DNA of 64,000 bases from JAPPHA01 sp963664045 (GTDB taxonomy: Bacteria; Pseudomonadota; Alphaproteobacteria; Rhodobacterales; Rhodobacteraceae): the NCBI GenBank assembly GCA_963664045.2, contig CAXXGT010000014.1:496001-560000 (forward strand). The letters are read 5' to 3'. The notes below the pieces were generated by a model that saw nothing but the letters and a program-made list of their open reading frames with translations, was not told the DNA's origin and did no database searches. The position numbers and the translations under genes are program-made. This document shows positions 9,543 through 18,181 of the stretch, piece after piece; position 1 is the first letter of the stretch, and every line of letters begins with the position of its first letter.

Positions 9543-9827
9543 TTAAACGCGGCCTTCAGAATCCACTGCCCAAACATATTTTGGAAACTCGCAATCGTCA
9601 GTACTGCTAATCATTCCTCGTTCGATGCTTCCGCGGAAGAGAGCCTCCGCCTCGGGCAACGGCACGATCCGACCGCTGCCGTCGCACAGTGACTTGTTCG
9701 GGCGTGGGTCCGTCGGTGGATGAAACTTTTAGCTGGCGGCCACTCGCTTGTGATGGGCACTACCGGTATACCGGGATTCATCCAAGAGACGGTCCGGAAC
9801 GCTCTGGTCAATTTCATCTTTCGGCAT
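9543..9827 (-). pseudogene. Small conserved-looking protein of unknown function, interrupted by an in-frame stop
   Basis: Reading the minus strand from ATG at 9827 gives 95 codons with a single TAA at codon 33 (9729-9731). Both halves lie in one frame and look protein-like: RYTGSAHHKRVAAS before the stop, then DPRPNKSLCD, EAEALFRGSIERGM and PKYVWAVDSEGRV after it. The spacing and composition (HHKR, K-S-L-C-D, PKYVWAVD) resemble small uncharacterised bacterial proteins, but I cannot name the family. One nonsense mutation is the simplest explanation. The two parts could in principle be translated separately, which I consider unlikely. Confidence 0.5.
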
Positions 9828-10439
9828 AATTCTGCGTTTCGGAATGTTTCCTTGACGCTTGAGCACTTTTCGATTCCTGATTGAAAATTCGCATGGACGC
9901 CAAAAGACGAGATTACGACAGCTATTGTCCGAGCGTCGCCCTTGCAACAATAGTGTCGTGATGAGAGCACCGGTTACCCGGCACCGACGTCTTGCACAAT
10001 TCACACGCCAGCTCCATGAGCGTGATCCTTGGAATCGAGCACCGGCTCTGGAACATGTTTACTGTCTCGACAGAATCTGTCTGAGACCGAATGCGCATAG
10101 TTCGCCAAATCAAACGAACACAAATTAGGGTCAGGCTTGGATTATTGGCAAGCTCAGGACCTGACCAGACTAACACTTGTAAACGGGTTAGGCTGCCAAC
10201 GTCACGACTCTGACAGCGGTTTTCATGTAAATCTCCTTTTGTGGTATGCAAGCCCCATCAGGCCTGAATTGACCGGAGGCAATGACGTACGGTCAATTGG
10301 GGAACAACGTCCCGGGTTGCGCCGGCATTCTCGGTTGGGGGACCGTTTATCCGCATTTCGAAATTTCCGGCTGAGTCCGCGACCTCGACTACTCGATCGT
10401 TCGATTGCCAAACTGTGCGCCTTCTCGAATTGTCTGGCG
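9828..10439. other. No recognisable gene
   Basis: Short open frames exist on both strands but none has recognisable motifs or a good ribosome site. The composition is lower in G+C than the block to the left and matches the rest of the window. It is probably spacer plus decayed sequence upstream of the unknown pseudogene. Confidence 0.5.
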
Positions 10440-11027
10440 CTAACTGAGGTCATCGGCAGTGTCGACATCGGCAAGAGAATCGACGTAACCAATCCGGTCA
10501 CGCGATAGTCGACTTCCAAGCGCATCCCTGGTATCCTCAAGCGCGTGCGATGTTGACCAGCGGACGCCAAGGAATAGTCCCTTCGGAGTGTTCTGCAATC
10601 GACGCAGTCCGATCGCCCAGAATCCGCCGTCAGCGGATGGACCGAGTACAGCATCGTGGCGACCCAACCCCCGAAAAGCGCGTTCGACATGGCGCGGCGC
10701 AACATCCGGAACGTCCGTTCCGATAATGAGAATCGGCCCGCCCGGCGAAATTCGTAATACCCGCTCCAGGCGATCGCCCAGATTCCCGCCTCCCTGGGGC
10801 CAAAGCGGGAGTCCCTTAGGCCAGCATTTCGGGTTCATCGCGGTCTTGTCAGGGCTGACGGCAAGTACCGTTTTCCAGCGCGGGTCGTATCCAACCCGCC
10901 TGATCAAGCTGCCCAACTGGTGCCTGTACCACCAAAGTGCGCTGACCATGCCGATGTCCTGCCCAAGGCGCGTCTTGACGCGACCGCACTGGGGCGCTTT
11001 CGCCATGATGAACAGTTGGCGGTTCAA
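10440..11027 (-). CDS. DUF2064 / TIGR04282-type glycosyltransferase-like protein
   Basis: The 195-residue protein has the family N-terminus MAKAPQCGRVKTRLG, with the K-T-R-L motif, and the nucleotide-sugar-binding-like segments ILIIGTDVPDV and VLGPSADGGFWAIGL. This matches the DUF2064 group, related to the CofC/GT-A nucleotidyltransferase fold. The true substrate is unknown. The start codon overlaps the stop of dapE by four bases, so the two are co-transcribed and translationally coupled. An alternative ATG eight codons in would begin at MAKAPQ, which is the more usual family start. Confidence 0.82.
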   Translation of the reverse strand: MNRQLFIMAKAPQCGRVKTRLGQDIGMVSALWWYRHQLGSLIRRVGYDPRWKTVLAVSPDKTAMNPKCWPKGLPLWPQGGGNLGDRLERVLRISPGGPILIIGTDVPDVAPRHVERAFRGLGRHDAVLGPSADGGFWAIGLRRLQNTPKGLFLGVRWSTSHALEDTRDALGSRLSRDRIGYVDSLADVDTADDLS

Positions 11028-12169
11028 GCAAAATAATCCGAGAGAACCCGCTCATAGACCGCCTTGAGGCCACGGATCTCGTCAATCTCGGCGAATTCGT
11101 CCGCTTGATGCATTGTCTTTCCGCAAAGCCCGAATTCGACGACTGGACAATGGCTCTTGATGAAACGAGCGTCCGACGTCCCACCCGAGGTCGAACATTC
11201 CGGCTGCAATCCGGTCTCCGACTCAATTGCAGATGCGACGAGATCGGACAGCTCGCCGGGAGGTGTCAGGAACCAGTCAGTCGGGGACACATCGCATTCG
11301 ACATCAATGGCGACGCCTGTCAGTCGCGATACGCGCGCCGCGTGATCCTCCATCCGCGCCACGAGACTGTCGATCGTGTGGACATCGTTGAAGCGGATGT
11401 TGGCAACCGCGGTACAGGCAGCGGGGATGACATTGCTCGCGGGGTTCCCGGTATCAATCGACGTCAGCGATAGCGTCGATGGATCGAAATGCTGCGAGCC
11501 TTTGTCGAGCGGAATTCGGTTTAGTTCCACTGCCAGTGCCGCGATCGCCGGAACCGGGTTGACTGCTCGTTCCGGGTAAGCCGAGTGTCCCTGCACTCCC
11601 CTTGCGGTGAACTTGACCGTGACGGAACCCCGGCGACCGATCTTGATCCGTTCACCAAACCGGTCGAGGCACGTTGGTTCCCCGACAAGGCAATGATCCA
11701 TCCGTTCCCCGTTCGCTTCCATCCACGACAGAATCGCCTGGGTTCCATCCAAGGCGGGACCTTCCTCATCGCTGGTAATCAACACGGCGATAGAACCCTT
11801 GATCGGTCGCGCAGATACCGTATCGATGGCCGCTGCAACAAAGGCCGCGACCCCGGATTTCATGTCGGCGGCCCCACGGCCGTAAAGCCTTCCGTGCCGA
11901 ATTTCGCCTCCGAAAGGCTCGCACGACCAGAGTGAATCATCGCCTGGAGGGACGACGTCAATATGGCCATTGAATCCGAATGTTCTGCTGCCTTCAGCCC
12001 GTCCCCATCGGCAGAAAAGGTTCGCCACGTTATTCCGGTCGACACGGGTACACTCAAAGCCTGCAGCAGCCAATTTGCGCTGAATGACCTCCAACGCTCC
12101 GGCTTCATCCGGAGTCACAGACGGGCAACGGACGAGTTCGGCAGCCAGAGATACGGGGTCAGTAGACAT
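11024..12169 (-). CDS. dapE: Succinyl-diaminopimelate desuccinylase
   Basis: The 381-residue M20-family metallopeptidase matches DapE in length and motifs: GHIDVVPPGD (His metal ligand), RGAADMKSG (bridging Asp), TSDEEGPA (catalytic Glu-Glu), VGEPTC (metal Glu) and, near the end, MHQADEF with the final His ligand. It hydrolyses N-succinyl-LL-diaminopimelate to LL-diaminopimelate and succinate in lysine and peptidoglycan synthesis. dapA lies 10 kb away at 22296. The next gene downstream overlaps it by four bases. Confidence 0.95.
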   Translation of the reverse strand: MSTDPVSLAAELVRCPSVTPDEAGALEVIQRKLAAAGFECTRVDRNNVANLFCRWGRAEGSRTFGFNGHIDVVPPGDDSLWSCEPFGGEIRHGRLYGRGAADMKSGVAAFVAAAIDTVSARPIKGSIAVLITSDEEGPALDGTQAILSWMEANGERMDHCLVGEPTCLDRFGERIKIGRRGSVTVKFTARGVQGHSAYPERAVNPVPAIAALAVELNRIPLDKGSQHFDPSTLSLTSIDTGNPASNVIPAACTAVANIRFNDVHTIDSLVARMEDHAARVSRLTGVAIDVECDVSPTDWFLTPPGELSDLVASAIESETGLQPECSTSGGTSDARFIKSHCPVVEFGLCGKTMHQADEFAEIDEIRGLKAVYERVLSDYFA

Positions 12170-12480
12170 TTGAAAGGCTCACGTCGTCCACGGATCGAAG
12201 CGCCATACTATTCGGTTACGGATTCGACAACCGGCGAAGCCGAAGTAAACCTTGCGACTGTCATGTCACGAAGAGTCAGCCGCAGACGGTCACAAGCCAC
12301 GATTTGGCAGCACCTTTGTGATGCAAGCCAGTCGAGGAAAAACACGGGGCTGGCATCAGAACAGGGCCGGCCGGTCACGAAACTCGGTGTGCACCGGAAA
12401 TTCGGGCCCGCTTGCGCGACGCTTCGTACGCTGCGAAATCTTGCCGGAATCTGCTTTGCACGGAGGTATGGTCGCCTGAC
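12170..12480. other. Spacer upstream of dapE, no gene seen
   Basis: Open frames here are extensions of the cytochrome c remnant frame without further similarity. The dapE promoter should be in this interval, but I do not see a convincing consensus. Confidence 0.4.
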
Positions 12481-12777
12481 TTCGACCGGCGAGTCACTGC
12501 ATGTATTCGGAAATCCAATGACGACAGTGCGATCTTCCGGATCCTCAAGTCCAGCACATGCCGTGGTGGTTTCTGGCATTTTGTTGCGCAGTGACGCCAA
12601 GCACGCGTCAAGGCGTTCGACCGTCCATGTTCCGTCGTCGTCGCGCTGTGCACCCGGGTACTCCCTGTATTCTGGCACGACCGCCACCGAAGCGTTCATT
12701 ATTCCCTGCAGATTGGGACCAGGCCCATGCAGCACGTCTTTTTCGGTCGAGTGGCAAGGGGAGCACATCCGGAGCAC
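12481..12777 (-). pseudogene. Class I cytochrome c remnant
   Basis: About 99 codons on the minus strand keep a c-type cytochrome body: MCSPCHSTEKDV with an intact CxxCH haem site, GPNLQGIM, DGTWTVERLDACLA, RNKMP, and GLEDPEDRTVVIGF. A stop codon lies four codons before the haem motif, so there is no signal peptide or start. In intact relatives the segment after KMP reads roughly GT-x-M-x-FAG and its Met is the axial haem ligand; here it is ETTTACAG, so that Met is lost. The missing start and the lost ligand indicate a dead gene. No matching 5' part was found upstream. Confidence 0.75.
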
Positions 12778-13203
12778 TTCCCGTCATCGCGCAAAGCCGG
12801 CCTCGGAAAGAGGATCCACCAACAATCCAACCTCTTCAGCACGCCCGTCGAATAACGAAAGCGGCGATCAGGCACCGACACATCGCGAAAGCCCCGGATT
12901 TCAGAATCAACGCAAAGGATGAAGGGAGCAACCCCCGGGCATGCCAATTCACCAGCGGTCTGCGAAATTCCCGGGGAGTCCGGATCGCCACGGGAGATCT
13001 TTTTCGGAACCGCTGAAGTCCTGCCATGCGTCAAAGAAGTTTCAGGCCAACCAGCCTTCACATCGTTTACCAACAAACCCGAGAAACCCGAAGTTCACCG
13101 GTCAGATCCAGCGGAACATCCCGTCAACCCGCGCAGGTCCGGAATTGCAATTCACGGGTTCGAGCCGATAATGCCAACTTCCCAGTGCCATTTCTGAGCG
13201 ATC
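12778..13203. other. No recognisable gene
   Basis: Bases between the cytochrome c remnant and the transglycosylase gene. Several overlapping short frames exist, none with motifs. It presumably includes decayed sequence of the cytochrome gene and the promoter of the transglycosylase. Confidence 0.4.
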
Positions 13204-14385
13204 ATGATAAACGAACCCTTTCAGGACGGAATGAGTCCTCAGGCAAGCATTTCAGAACACCGGTTCGAATCCTGGGCAAGGGATTTCGCAGAAAAGGCCA
13301 GATCGAGCGGGATCGACAGGTCTGTCATTCATTCATCGCTGGATCGGGTTTTCCCGAATCCTTCGGTCATTTCGGCAGACCGAAATCAACCGGAAAATGC
13401 CTTCACCGCCGGCGACTACCTCCGGCGCGCCATGCCACCTGAACGAATCGCGCGAGGTGCGGAGCACCGGGGCCTTCTTGAAAACGAGTTGTCCCGGATC
13501 GAAAGGAAATACCGGGTCGAACGCCGGACCATTCTGGCCATCTGGGGCATCGAGTCGGATTTCGGAACAAACACCGGCGACTATCTCGTCATCGAAGCCC
13601 TCGCTACCCTGGCGTGCGAAGGGCGGCGCCGGAAATTGGCCGAACGCGAACTGGTTGACGCCCTGAAGATTCTCGAAAGCCGGGAAGTCCGACCGGGCGA
13701 AATGCTCGGCTCGTGGGCAGGGGCCATGGGTCATACGCAGTTCATGCCTTCAAGTTTCCTGGCGTTCGCGGTCGACCACGACGGTGACGGACGGCGAGAC
13801 ATCTGGAATCCCTCCGATCCTCTTGACGCGCTGGCATCGACCGCCAACTACCTCGCCCGATCCGGATGGCGGCTAGGTTCCCCATGGGGGATGGAGGTTC
13901 GACTCCCAAGCGATTTTAACTTTCTCCAGGCAGATCCGCAGGTATCGAAACCCGCCAGCGTCTGGAGCGACCAGGGAATGACAGCCTTGAACCGCGCGGA
14001 CAGTGCAAGATTGCAGGGAACGGATGGTGCTTCAGTATTTCTTCCGGCAGGCGCAGCGGGACCCGCGTTCCTCGTCTTCCGCAACTTCTCTGTTCTCCAG
14101 AAATACAATGCGTCGGGAGTCTACGCACTGGCGGTCGGCCTGCTCGGAGACCGGATTGACGGGGCCGGGCCCGTTCAGGCCGAGTGGCCGACCAATGTCA
14201 GCACGCTATCCTTGCACGACGTCATGAAGTTGCAGGAAAGGCTGCGCGATCTCGGTTTCGGCCCTGGGGCGGTCGACGGCCTTGTCGGGCCGGATACGCG
14301 CGCCGCAGTCCGCAGGTTTCAAAGGGAGGCGGGGTTGATTCCCGACGGTCACGTTTCGAACGAGATCCTCGAACATTTGGGTTAG
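13204..14385 (+). CDS. MltB-family lytic murein transglycosylase with C-terminal peptidoglycan-binding domain
   Basis: The 393-residue protein has the MltB/SLT_2 core: the catalytic Glu in IWGIESDFGTNTG, then GSWAGAMGHTQFMP, DGDGRRDIWNP and DALASTANYLA. From about residue 335 a PG_binding_1 domain follows (LQERLRDLGFGPG, DGLVGPDTRAAVRRFQ). Such enzymes cleave peptidoglycan glycan strands with formation of 1,6-anhydro-muramic ends. Family members are normally exported, yet no signal peptide or lipobox is visible: the ATG at 13204 is preceded by an in-frame TGA six bases upstream, and the N-terminus (MINEPFQDGMSPQ) is hydrophilic. Either the export signal was lost or the reading frame upstream has been broken. 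Confidence 0.9.
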   Translation: MINEPFQDGMSPQASISEHRFESWARDFAEKARSSGIDRSVIHSSLDRVFPNPSVISADRNQPENAFTAGDYLRRAMPPERIARGAEHRGLLENELSRIERKYRVERRTILAIWGIESDFGTNTGDYLVIEALATLACEGRRRKLAERELVDALKILESREVRPGEMLGSWAGAMGHTQFMPSSFLAFAVDHDGDGRRDIWNPSDPLDALASTANYLARSGWRLGSPWGMEVRLPSDFNFLQADPQVSKPASVWSDQGMTALNRADSARLQGTDGASVFLPAGAAGPAFLVFRNFSVLQKYNASGVYALAVGLLGDRIDGAGPVQAEWPTNVSTLSLHDVMKLQERLRDLGFGPGAVDGLVGPDTRAAVRRFQREAGLIPDGHVSNEILEHLG

Positions 14386-14400
14386 CGCCGCGTCATTACG

Positions 14401-15486
14401 CTAACGGCCGCAATCAGCGCACCATTCTTCGGATTGCATTTCAACCAGTCGGGACGCCGTTCTTCGGAACTCGAATGCCCCCTTTCCGGATGGATACAGT
14501 TCCTCGGGTGCAGCCGCAGCCGACGCGACAAGTGGAATCCGTGCTTCGTAAAGGGCATCGATCAGGGTCACGAATCGTCGGGCAGGATCACGGTCGTCGT
14601 CGCTCATGACCGGAATACCGGACAACAACAGTAACCGGATTGAGTTGGCGACAAGCAGCAGGTCTCCCGGGCCCAGCGCTTCGCGACACAGGTCCGAGAA
14701 CCCCGCCTTGGCAATTCCGTTGCAAAACGCGGGAATGCGGATGTCGCGGCCCTTGTTCCTGAGTATCAGGGGATTTGACATCCCTCCTGTCAGCTTGTCC
14801 CAGATCGCTTCGACGGCCCGTAACGCGGCATCGTCGTCCGGCCAGAAATATCGACGCTCTCCTTTCAACTGCTGTTTCCGGTGATCGACATCTCCGTCCA
14901 TATGAACGACATCAAGTTGATCCGTAAGCAGTTTGATGAACGGCAAGAACAGCTGCCGGTTCAGCCCGCCCGCGTACAGGTCGTCGGGATGCAGATTCGA
15001 GGTCGTGACGACGGTCACCCCGGCCTCGAAGAATTGCTCGAACAATCTGCCGACGATCATGGCATCGGCAATGTCGGTGATCTGCATTTCATCCAGGCAG
15101 AGGAGCTCCGCAGAGCCGGCGATCTCTGCCGCGACCGGCTCGAGTACGAATTCGCTCCCCGACTTTCTTCGCTCGTGCAGGGCTTCCTGAACCTCCTGCA
15201 TGAACGCGTGGAAATGGACGCGCCTCTTCGCCATTGGACCCGTTGCCTCGAAAAACAGGTCCATCAGCATCGATTTACCAGTTCCGACCCCACCGAATAG
15301 ATAGATGCCTCGAGGACCGGGCTGCGCGGACCGGACGAAAAGCCGAGCGACCAGGGATGGACGTCGATTGGCGGTCCCGAGCGCCAGGCAAAGTTGTTCC
15401 AACCTCCCAAGCGCATCGGATTGCGCCGGATCGTTCCGGATTTCACCCGATTCAACCAGCCTTCTGTAGCGTTGAGTCAGCGTCAC
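14401..15486 (-). CDS. zapE: Cell division ATPase ZapE (AFG1-like)
   Basis: This 361-residue AFG1/ZapE ATPase has Walker A in FGGVGTGKSMLMD, Walker B in LLCLDEMQITD and the family segments RVHFHAFMQEV, TTSNLHPDDLY and QLDVVHM. ZapE associates with the Z-ring and destabilises FtsZ polymers; mitochondrial homologues handle membrane protein turnover. I chose GTG at 15486 because a GGGAGGG ribosome site precedes it by six bases and family similarity starts there; an in-frame upstream extension of 32 codons is unconserved. It is divergent from the MFS gene with 84 bases between them. Confidence 0.9.
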   Translation of the reverse strand: MTLTQRYRRLVESGEIRNDPAQSDALGRLEQLCLALGTANRRPSLVARLFVRSAQPGPRGIYLFGGVGTGKSMLMDLFFEATGPMAKRRVHFHAFMQEVQEALHERRKSGSEFVLEPVAAEIAGSAELLCLDEMQITDIADAMIVGRLFEQFFEAGVTVVTTSNLHPDDLYAGGLNRQLFLPFIKLLTDQLDVVHMDGDVDHRKQQLKGERRYFWPDDDAALRAVEAIWDKLTGGMSNPLILRNKGRDIRIPAFCNGIAKAGFSDLCREALGPGDLLLVANSIRLLLLSGIPVMSDDDRDPARRFVTLIDALYEARIPLVASAAAAPEELYPSGKGAFEFRRTASRLVEMQSEEWCADCGR

Positions 15487-15570
15487 ATGACCCTCCCGCC
15501 GGCATTCATGCGGCTTGACGACGAATATCAATTCATCCACGTACCGACAACAAACCGGAACTGGGCGGAA

Positions 15571-16821
15571 ATGAGACCTCAATCATCGTCAGTTTTCACG
15601 CCTGTACTCGTTGCAGGAAGCATCATCCTTCTCGTCGGATTCGGGATTCGAGCGTCCTTCGGTGTATTCCAGATACCGATTGCTGCCGAATTTGGCTGGC
15701 CTCGAGCCGAATTCTCGATCGCGATCGCGATTCAAAATCTTGCCTGGGGAATCGGTCAGCCGATATTTGCCGCCATCGCGGAAAAATTCGGGTCTCGTCT
15801 TGCTGTCTTGATCGGCACCCTGCTCTATTCGGCCGGTCTCGCCCTTTCAAGCTTTTCGGCAACTCCCCTCGGACATCAACTGCTTGAAGTCCTGGTCGGA
15901 TTCGGCATCGCAGGAACGGGATTCGGGGTCATTCTCGCTGTCGTCGGACGCGCTGCGCCAGATTCCAATCGCTCGCTTGCGCTCGGAATCGCAACTGCCG
16001 CCGGTTCCGTTGGCCAGATCATCGGGCCGCCGTTTGCCGCGGTCCTGCTCGCCTACATGAACTGGTCCATGGTGTTTATCGTGTTTTCCGTACTGATCCT
16101 TTCGGTCCTGTTCGCTTTGCCGATACTCGGCCGAAGAGACCAGGTCGCCGTGGAAGACCTTGAGGAATCACTGTCCGAAATCCTGATCCTGGCGTTCAAG
16201 GACCCCTCCTATTCAATGGTTTTCCTGGGGTTCTTTTCCTGCGGATTTCAGATCGCGTTTTTCACTGCCCATTTTCCCGCAATGGTCACCGAGATGTCCA
16301 GCCCGATTGATCCGGACGGATTTCTCGCCAGTATCGGAGTCGCGACGACCGCGGCGCTCGGCGCGATATCCATCGGATTGATCGGGTTCACCAATGTGAT
16401 CGGAACGGTGCTTGCAGGCGCACTCGGACGAAACTACCTCAAAAAGCACCTGCTGGTTTTCATCTATACGTCGCGTACGATCATCTCGATCCTTTTCATT
16501 ACGTTTCCGATTACCCCGTTTTCGGTCGTACTGTTTTCCCTGGCAATGGGATTTCTCTGGCTCGCGACCGTGCCCCTAACATCCGGGCTGATTGCTGCCA
16601 TCTACGGACTCCGCTACATGGGAACGCTTTACGGTATCGTCTTTCTCAGCCACCAGATCGGTGGGTTTCTCGGGGTCTGGCTGGGCGGAATATTGCACGA
16701 CCTCTACGGCAGCTACAGCACCGTATGGTGGGTTGGAATCGGCGTCGCGGCTTTTTCCGCCGCAATTCACCTGCCCGTGAGGGAATCCCCGCTGGAATCC
16801 CGCATGGCGAGAGCAGGCTGA
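15571..16821 (+). CDS. MFS transporter
   Basis: The 416-residue protein has about twelve hydrophobic segments. It resembles the oxalate/formate antiporter-like and YbfB-like MFS groups: GIRASFGVFQIPI in the first helix, FGWPRAEFSIA, and GTGFGVILAVVGR with the RS-rich loop after it. The cargo cannot be inferred; monocarboxylates are frequent in this branch. The ATG at 15571 gives a short cytoplasmic N-terminus (MRPQSSSVFTP) before helix 1. It is probably a single-gene transcript, since the downstream DNA is non-coding or decayed. Confidence 0.85.
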   Translation: MRPQSSSVFTPVLVAGSIILLVGFGIRASFGVFQIPIAAEFGWPRAEFSIAIAIQNLAWGIGQPIFAAIAEKFGSRLAVLIGTLLYSAGLALSSFSATPLGHQLLEVLVGFGIAGTGFGVILAVVGRAAPDSNRSLALGIATAAGSVGQIIGPPFAAVLLAYMNWSMVFIVFSVLILSVLFALPILGRRDQVAVEDLEESLSEILILAFKDPSYSMVFLGFFSCGFQIAFFTAHFPAMVTEMSSPIDPDGFLASIGVATTAALGAISIGLIGFTNVIGTVLAGALGRNYLKKHLLVFIYTSRTIISILFITFPITPFSVVLFSLAMGFLWLATVPLTSGLIAAIYGLRYMGTLYGIVFLSHQIGGFLGVWLGGILHDLYGSYSTVWWVGIGVAAFSAAIHLPVRESPLESRMARAG

Positions 16822-17059
16822 CCAGCGCGACATCGTGGATCTTGACCGGTATCCACTCGGCAGGCCCGGCAAACATGAAAGGCGTGCTCTTTCCAGCCAT
16901 TGCCAGGAACAGCTCGAGGGCATCAGCCCGTTCAGTCTTGCGGAATGCATGCACGATACCGCAATCAGCAACGCGCCGCGGGACGCTGATCCAAGGTTCG
17001 CGACGCGGGCATTTCTTCACTCGCGCAGGCACGACGTACATCTCGATTCCGGTCGGGTA
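16822..17059 (-). other. Unassigned stretch, possible short unrecognised protein on the minus strand
   Basis: An open minus-strand frame of ~100 codons starts just inside the group II intron-like segment and contains GIEMYVVPARVKKC and DALELFLAMAGKSTPF. It has no motif I know and converges on the MFS gene. It could be a 3' exon remnant of whatever the intron entered, or chance. Confidence 0.25.
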
Positions 17060-17907
17060 GGACACTGGCGCGCGCACCATAGGCCACGTTTCCAGCATCC
17101 CCCCTAAAATTCCGGACGTCCGGTTTTCCCGGGTCCGGCTTCAAGCGTCAGGCACCCCCCGCAGGAGTTCGGTGCGGTGCCTTCCGCGACATCCGCCACG
17201 CTTAAGGCTGACCCAGCCATGCCCGTGGCAACATCCCGCGTTTGCGCCGCCCTTCGGCTCGACAGCACCACCCGTCATCCGGGTGATATCATCGGTCGGC
17301 ACCGGGCTCTGTGTCCCGGCATGACCTGCCGCCTTCGCCACCTGAGCCCAGAGGCCCTCGCTCCGGACGGGTTATGTTGTTCCGCCCATCACCGCTTAAT
17401 CGGCCTCATCCGCCAGTCAGGAGAACTCCGTGCCATTTCCCGCACTGCGGTTATTGGCGCGGTCCTTGACATTCAAGGGTCACAACATCCTGTCCGTTCT
17501 CCTCACCTTCCGGTCTTTCACTGCTGAACTTTCCCGAATTGCCGCCGTCTCTACGCCGGGGGACCCGGTGCGTGCGTACCTCGGTTCTTCCGCACCGGTG
17601 CTAGCCATCGGGTAGCAGGCTGACCCTTGGCATCCTCCAATATCCCCACAAGTCAGCTTCCATGTGGGGGCAACCTTTTCGTCGCATCAACAATCGTTCG
17701 CTTTCGCTACGGCCCTTCGGTTTGTTCGCCATCCTGACTGACCGGACCGGTTGGAGCCTTGCTCCCGCCACGCCCTCGATGGCTTTCTACGTCCCAGCTC
17801 GCAGGCACCAGGTCACCCCGGTACCCGTGGGATATGCTACGCCGCCAAACCAAGAATTGCGCCGGCGGGACTTCCACCCGCTAGTTCAGCAGCCAGACTC
17901 GCTGCAC
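17060..17907 (-). ncRNA. ORF-less group II intron-like RNA, probably degenerate
   Basis: Read on the minus strand, the segment begins GTGCAGCGAG, close to the GUGYG 5' end of group II introns. It is soon followed by GCGGGTGGAAGTCCCGC (17865-17881), a hairpin often seen in domain I of bacterial group II introns. Near the other end, 17108-17140 can fold as a domain V-like hairpin: AGCC start with the AGC triad position, GAAA-type loop, then CCGGACGTCCGG with a small bulge. Between them lie ~720 structured, gene-free bases. No reverse transcriptase/maturase frame is present, so if this is a group II intron it lacks its protein and would need one in trans. Boundaries are approximate. Confidence 0.45.
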
Positions 17908-18001
17908 GCCTGCCAATGTTGCCTGACGATCATCCGGCCCTGTACGAATCGGAGACGTCGAACCTGACCCTTTGAGGTGACCAGATGTCGGACGGCGGGC
18001 T

Positions 18002-18181
18002 GATTCGGCTCTACGTTTATCCGCCTTTCGCTCGTTTCTCGCCGAGGTCCTCGACAAATCCCGACTTCCCCTGATGGCTGATCCCATGGCCAGCATCTAC
18101 GTCTTGCAATACGCGGCGGGGCAAGACCTGAACTGGCATTTCGACAGGTCGGGATGTCTTTCGGACGGGATCAGAGCGTGA
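18002..18181 (+). pseudogene. 2OG-Fe(II) oxygenase fragment
   Basis: The plus frame at 18002-18151 reads AFRSFLAEVLDKSRLPLMAD, then PMASIYVLQYAAGQDLNW followed by HFDRS. This resembles the start of the catalytic core of small 2-oxoglutarate/Fe(II) oxygenases, with the HxD iron motif (His and Asp of HFD). Everything after the motif, including the distal His and the Arg that binds 2-oxoglutarate, is gone, and the frame stops at 18179-18181, overlapping the end of the FAD oxidoreductase gene. It is a relic. Confidence 0.6.
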
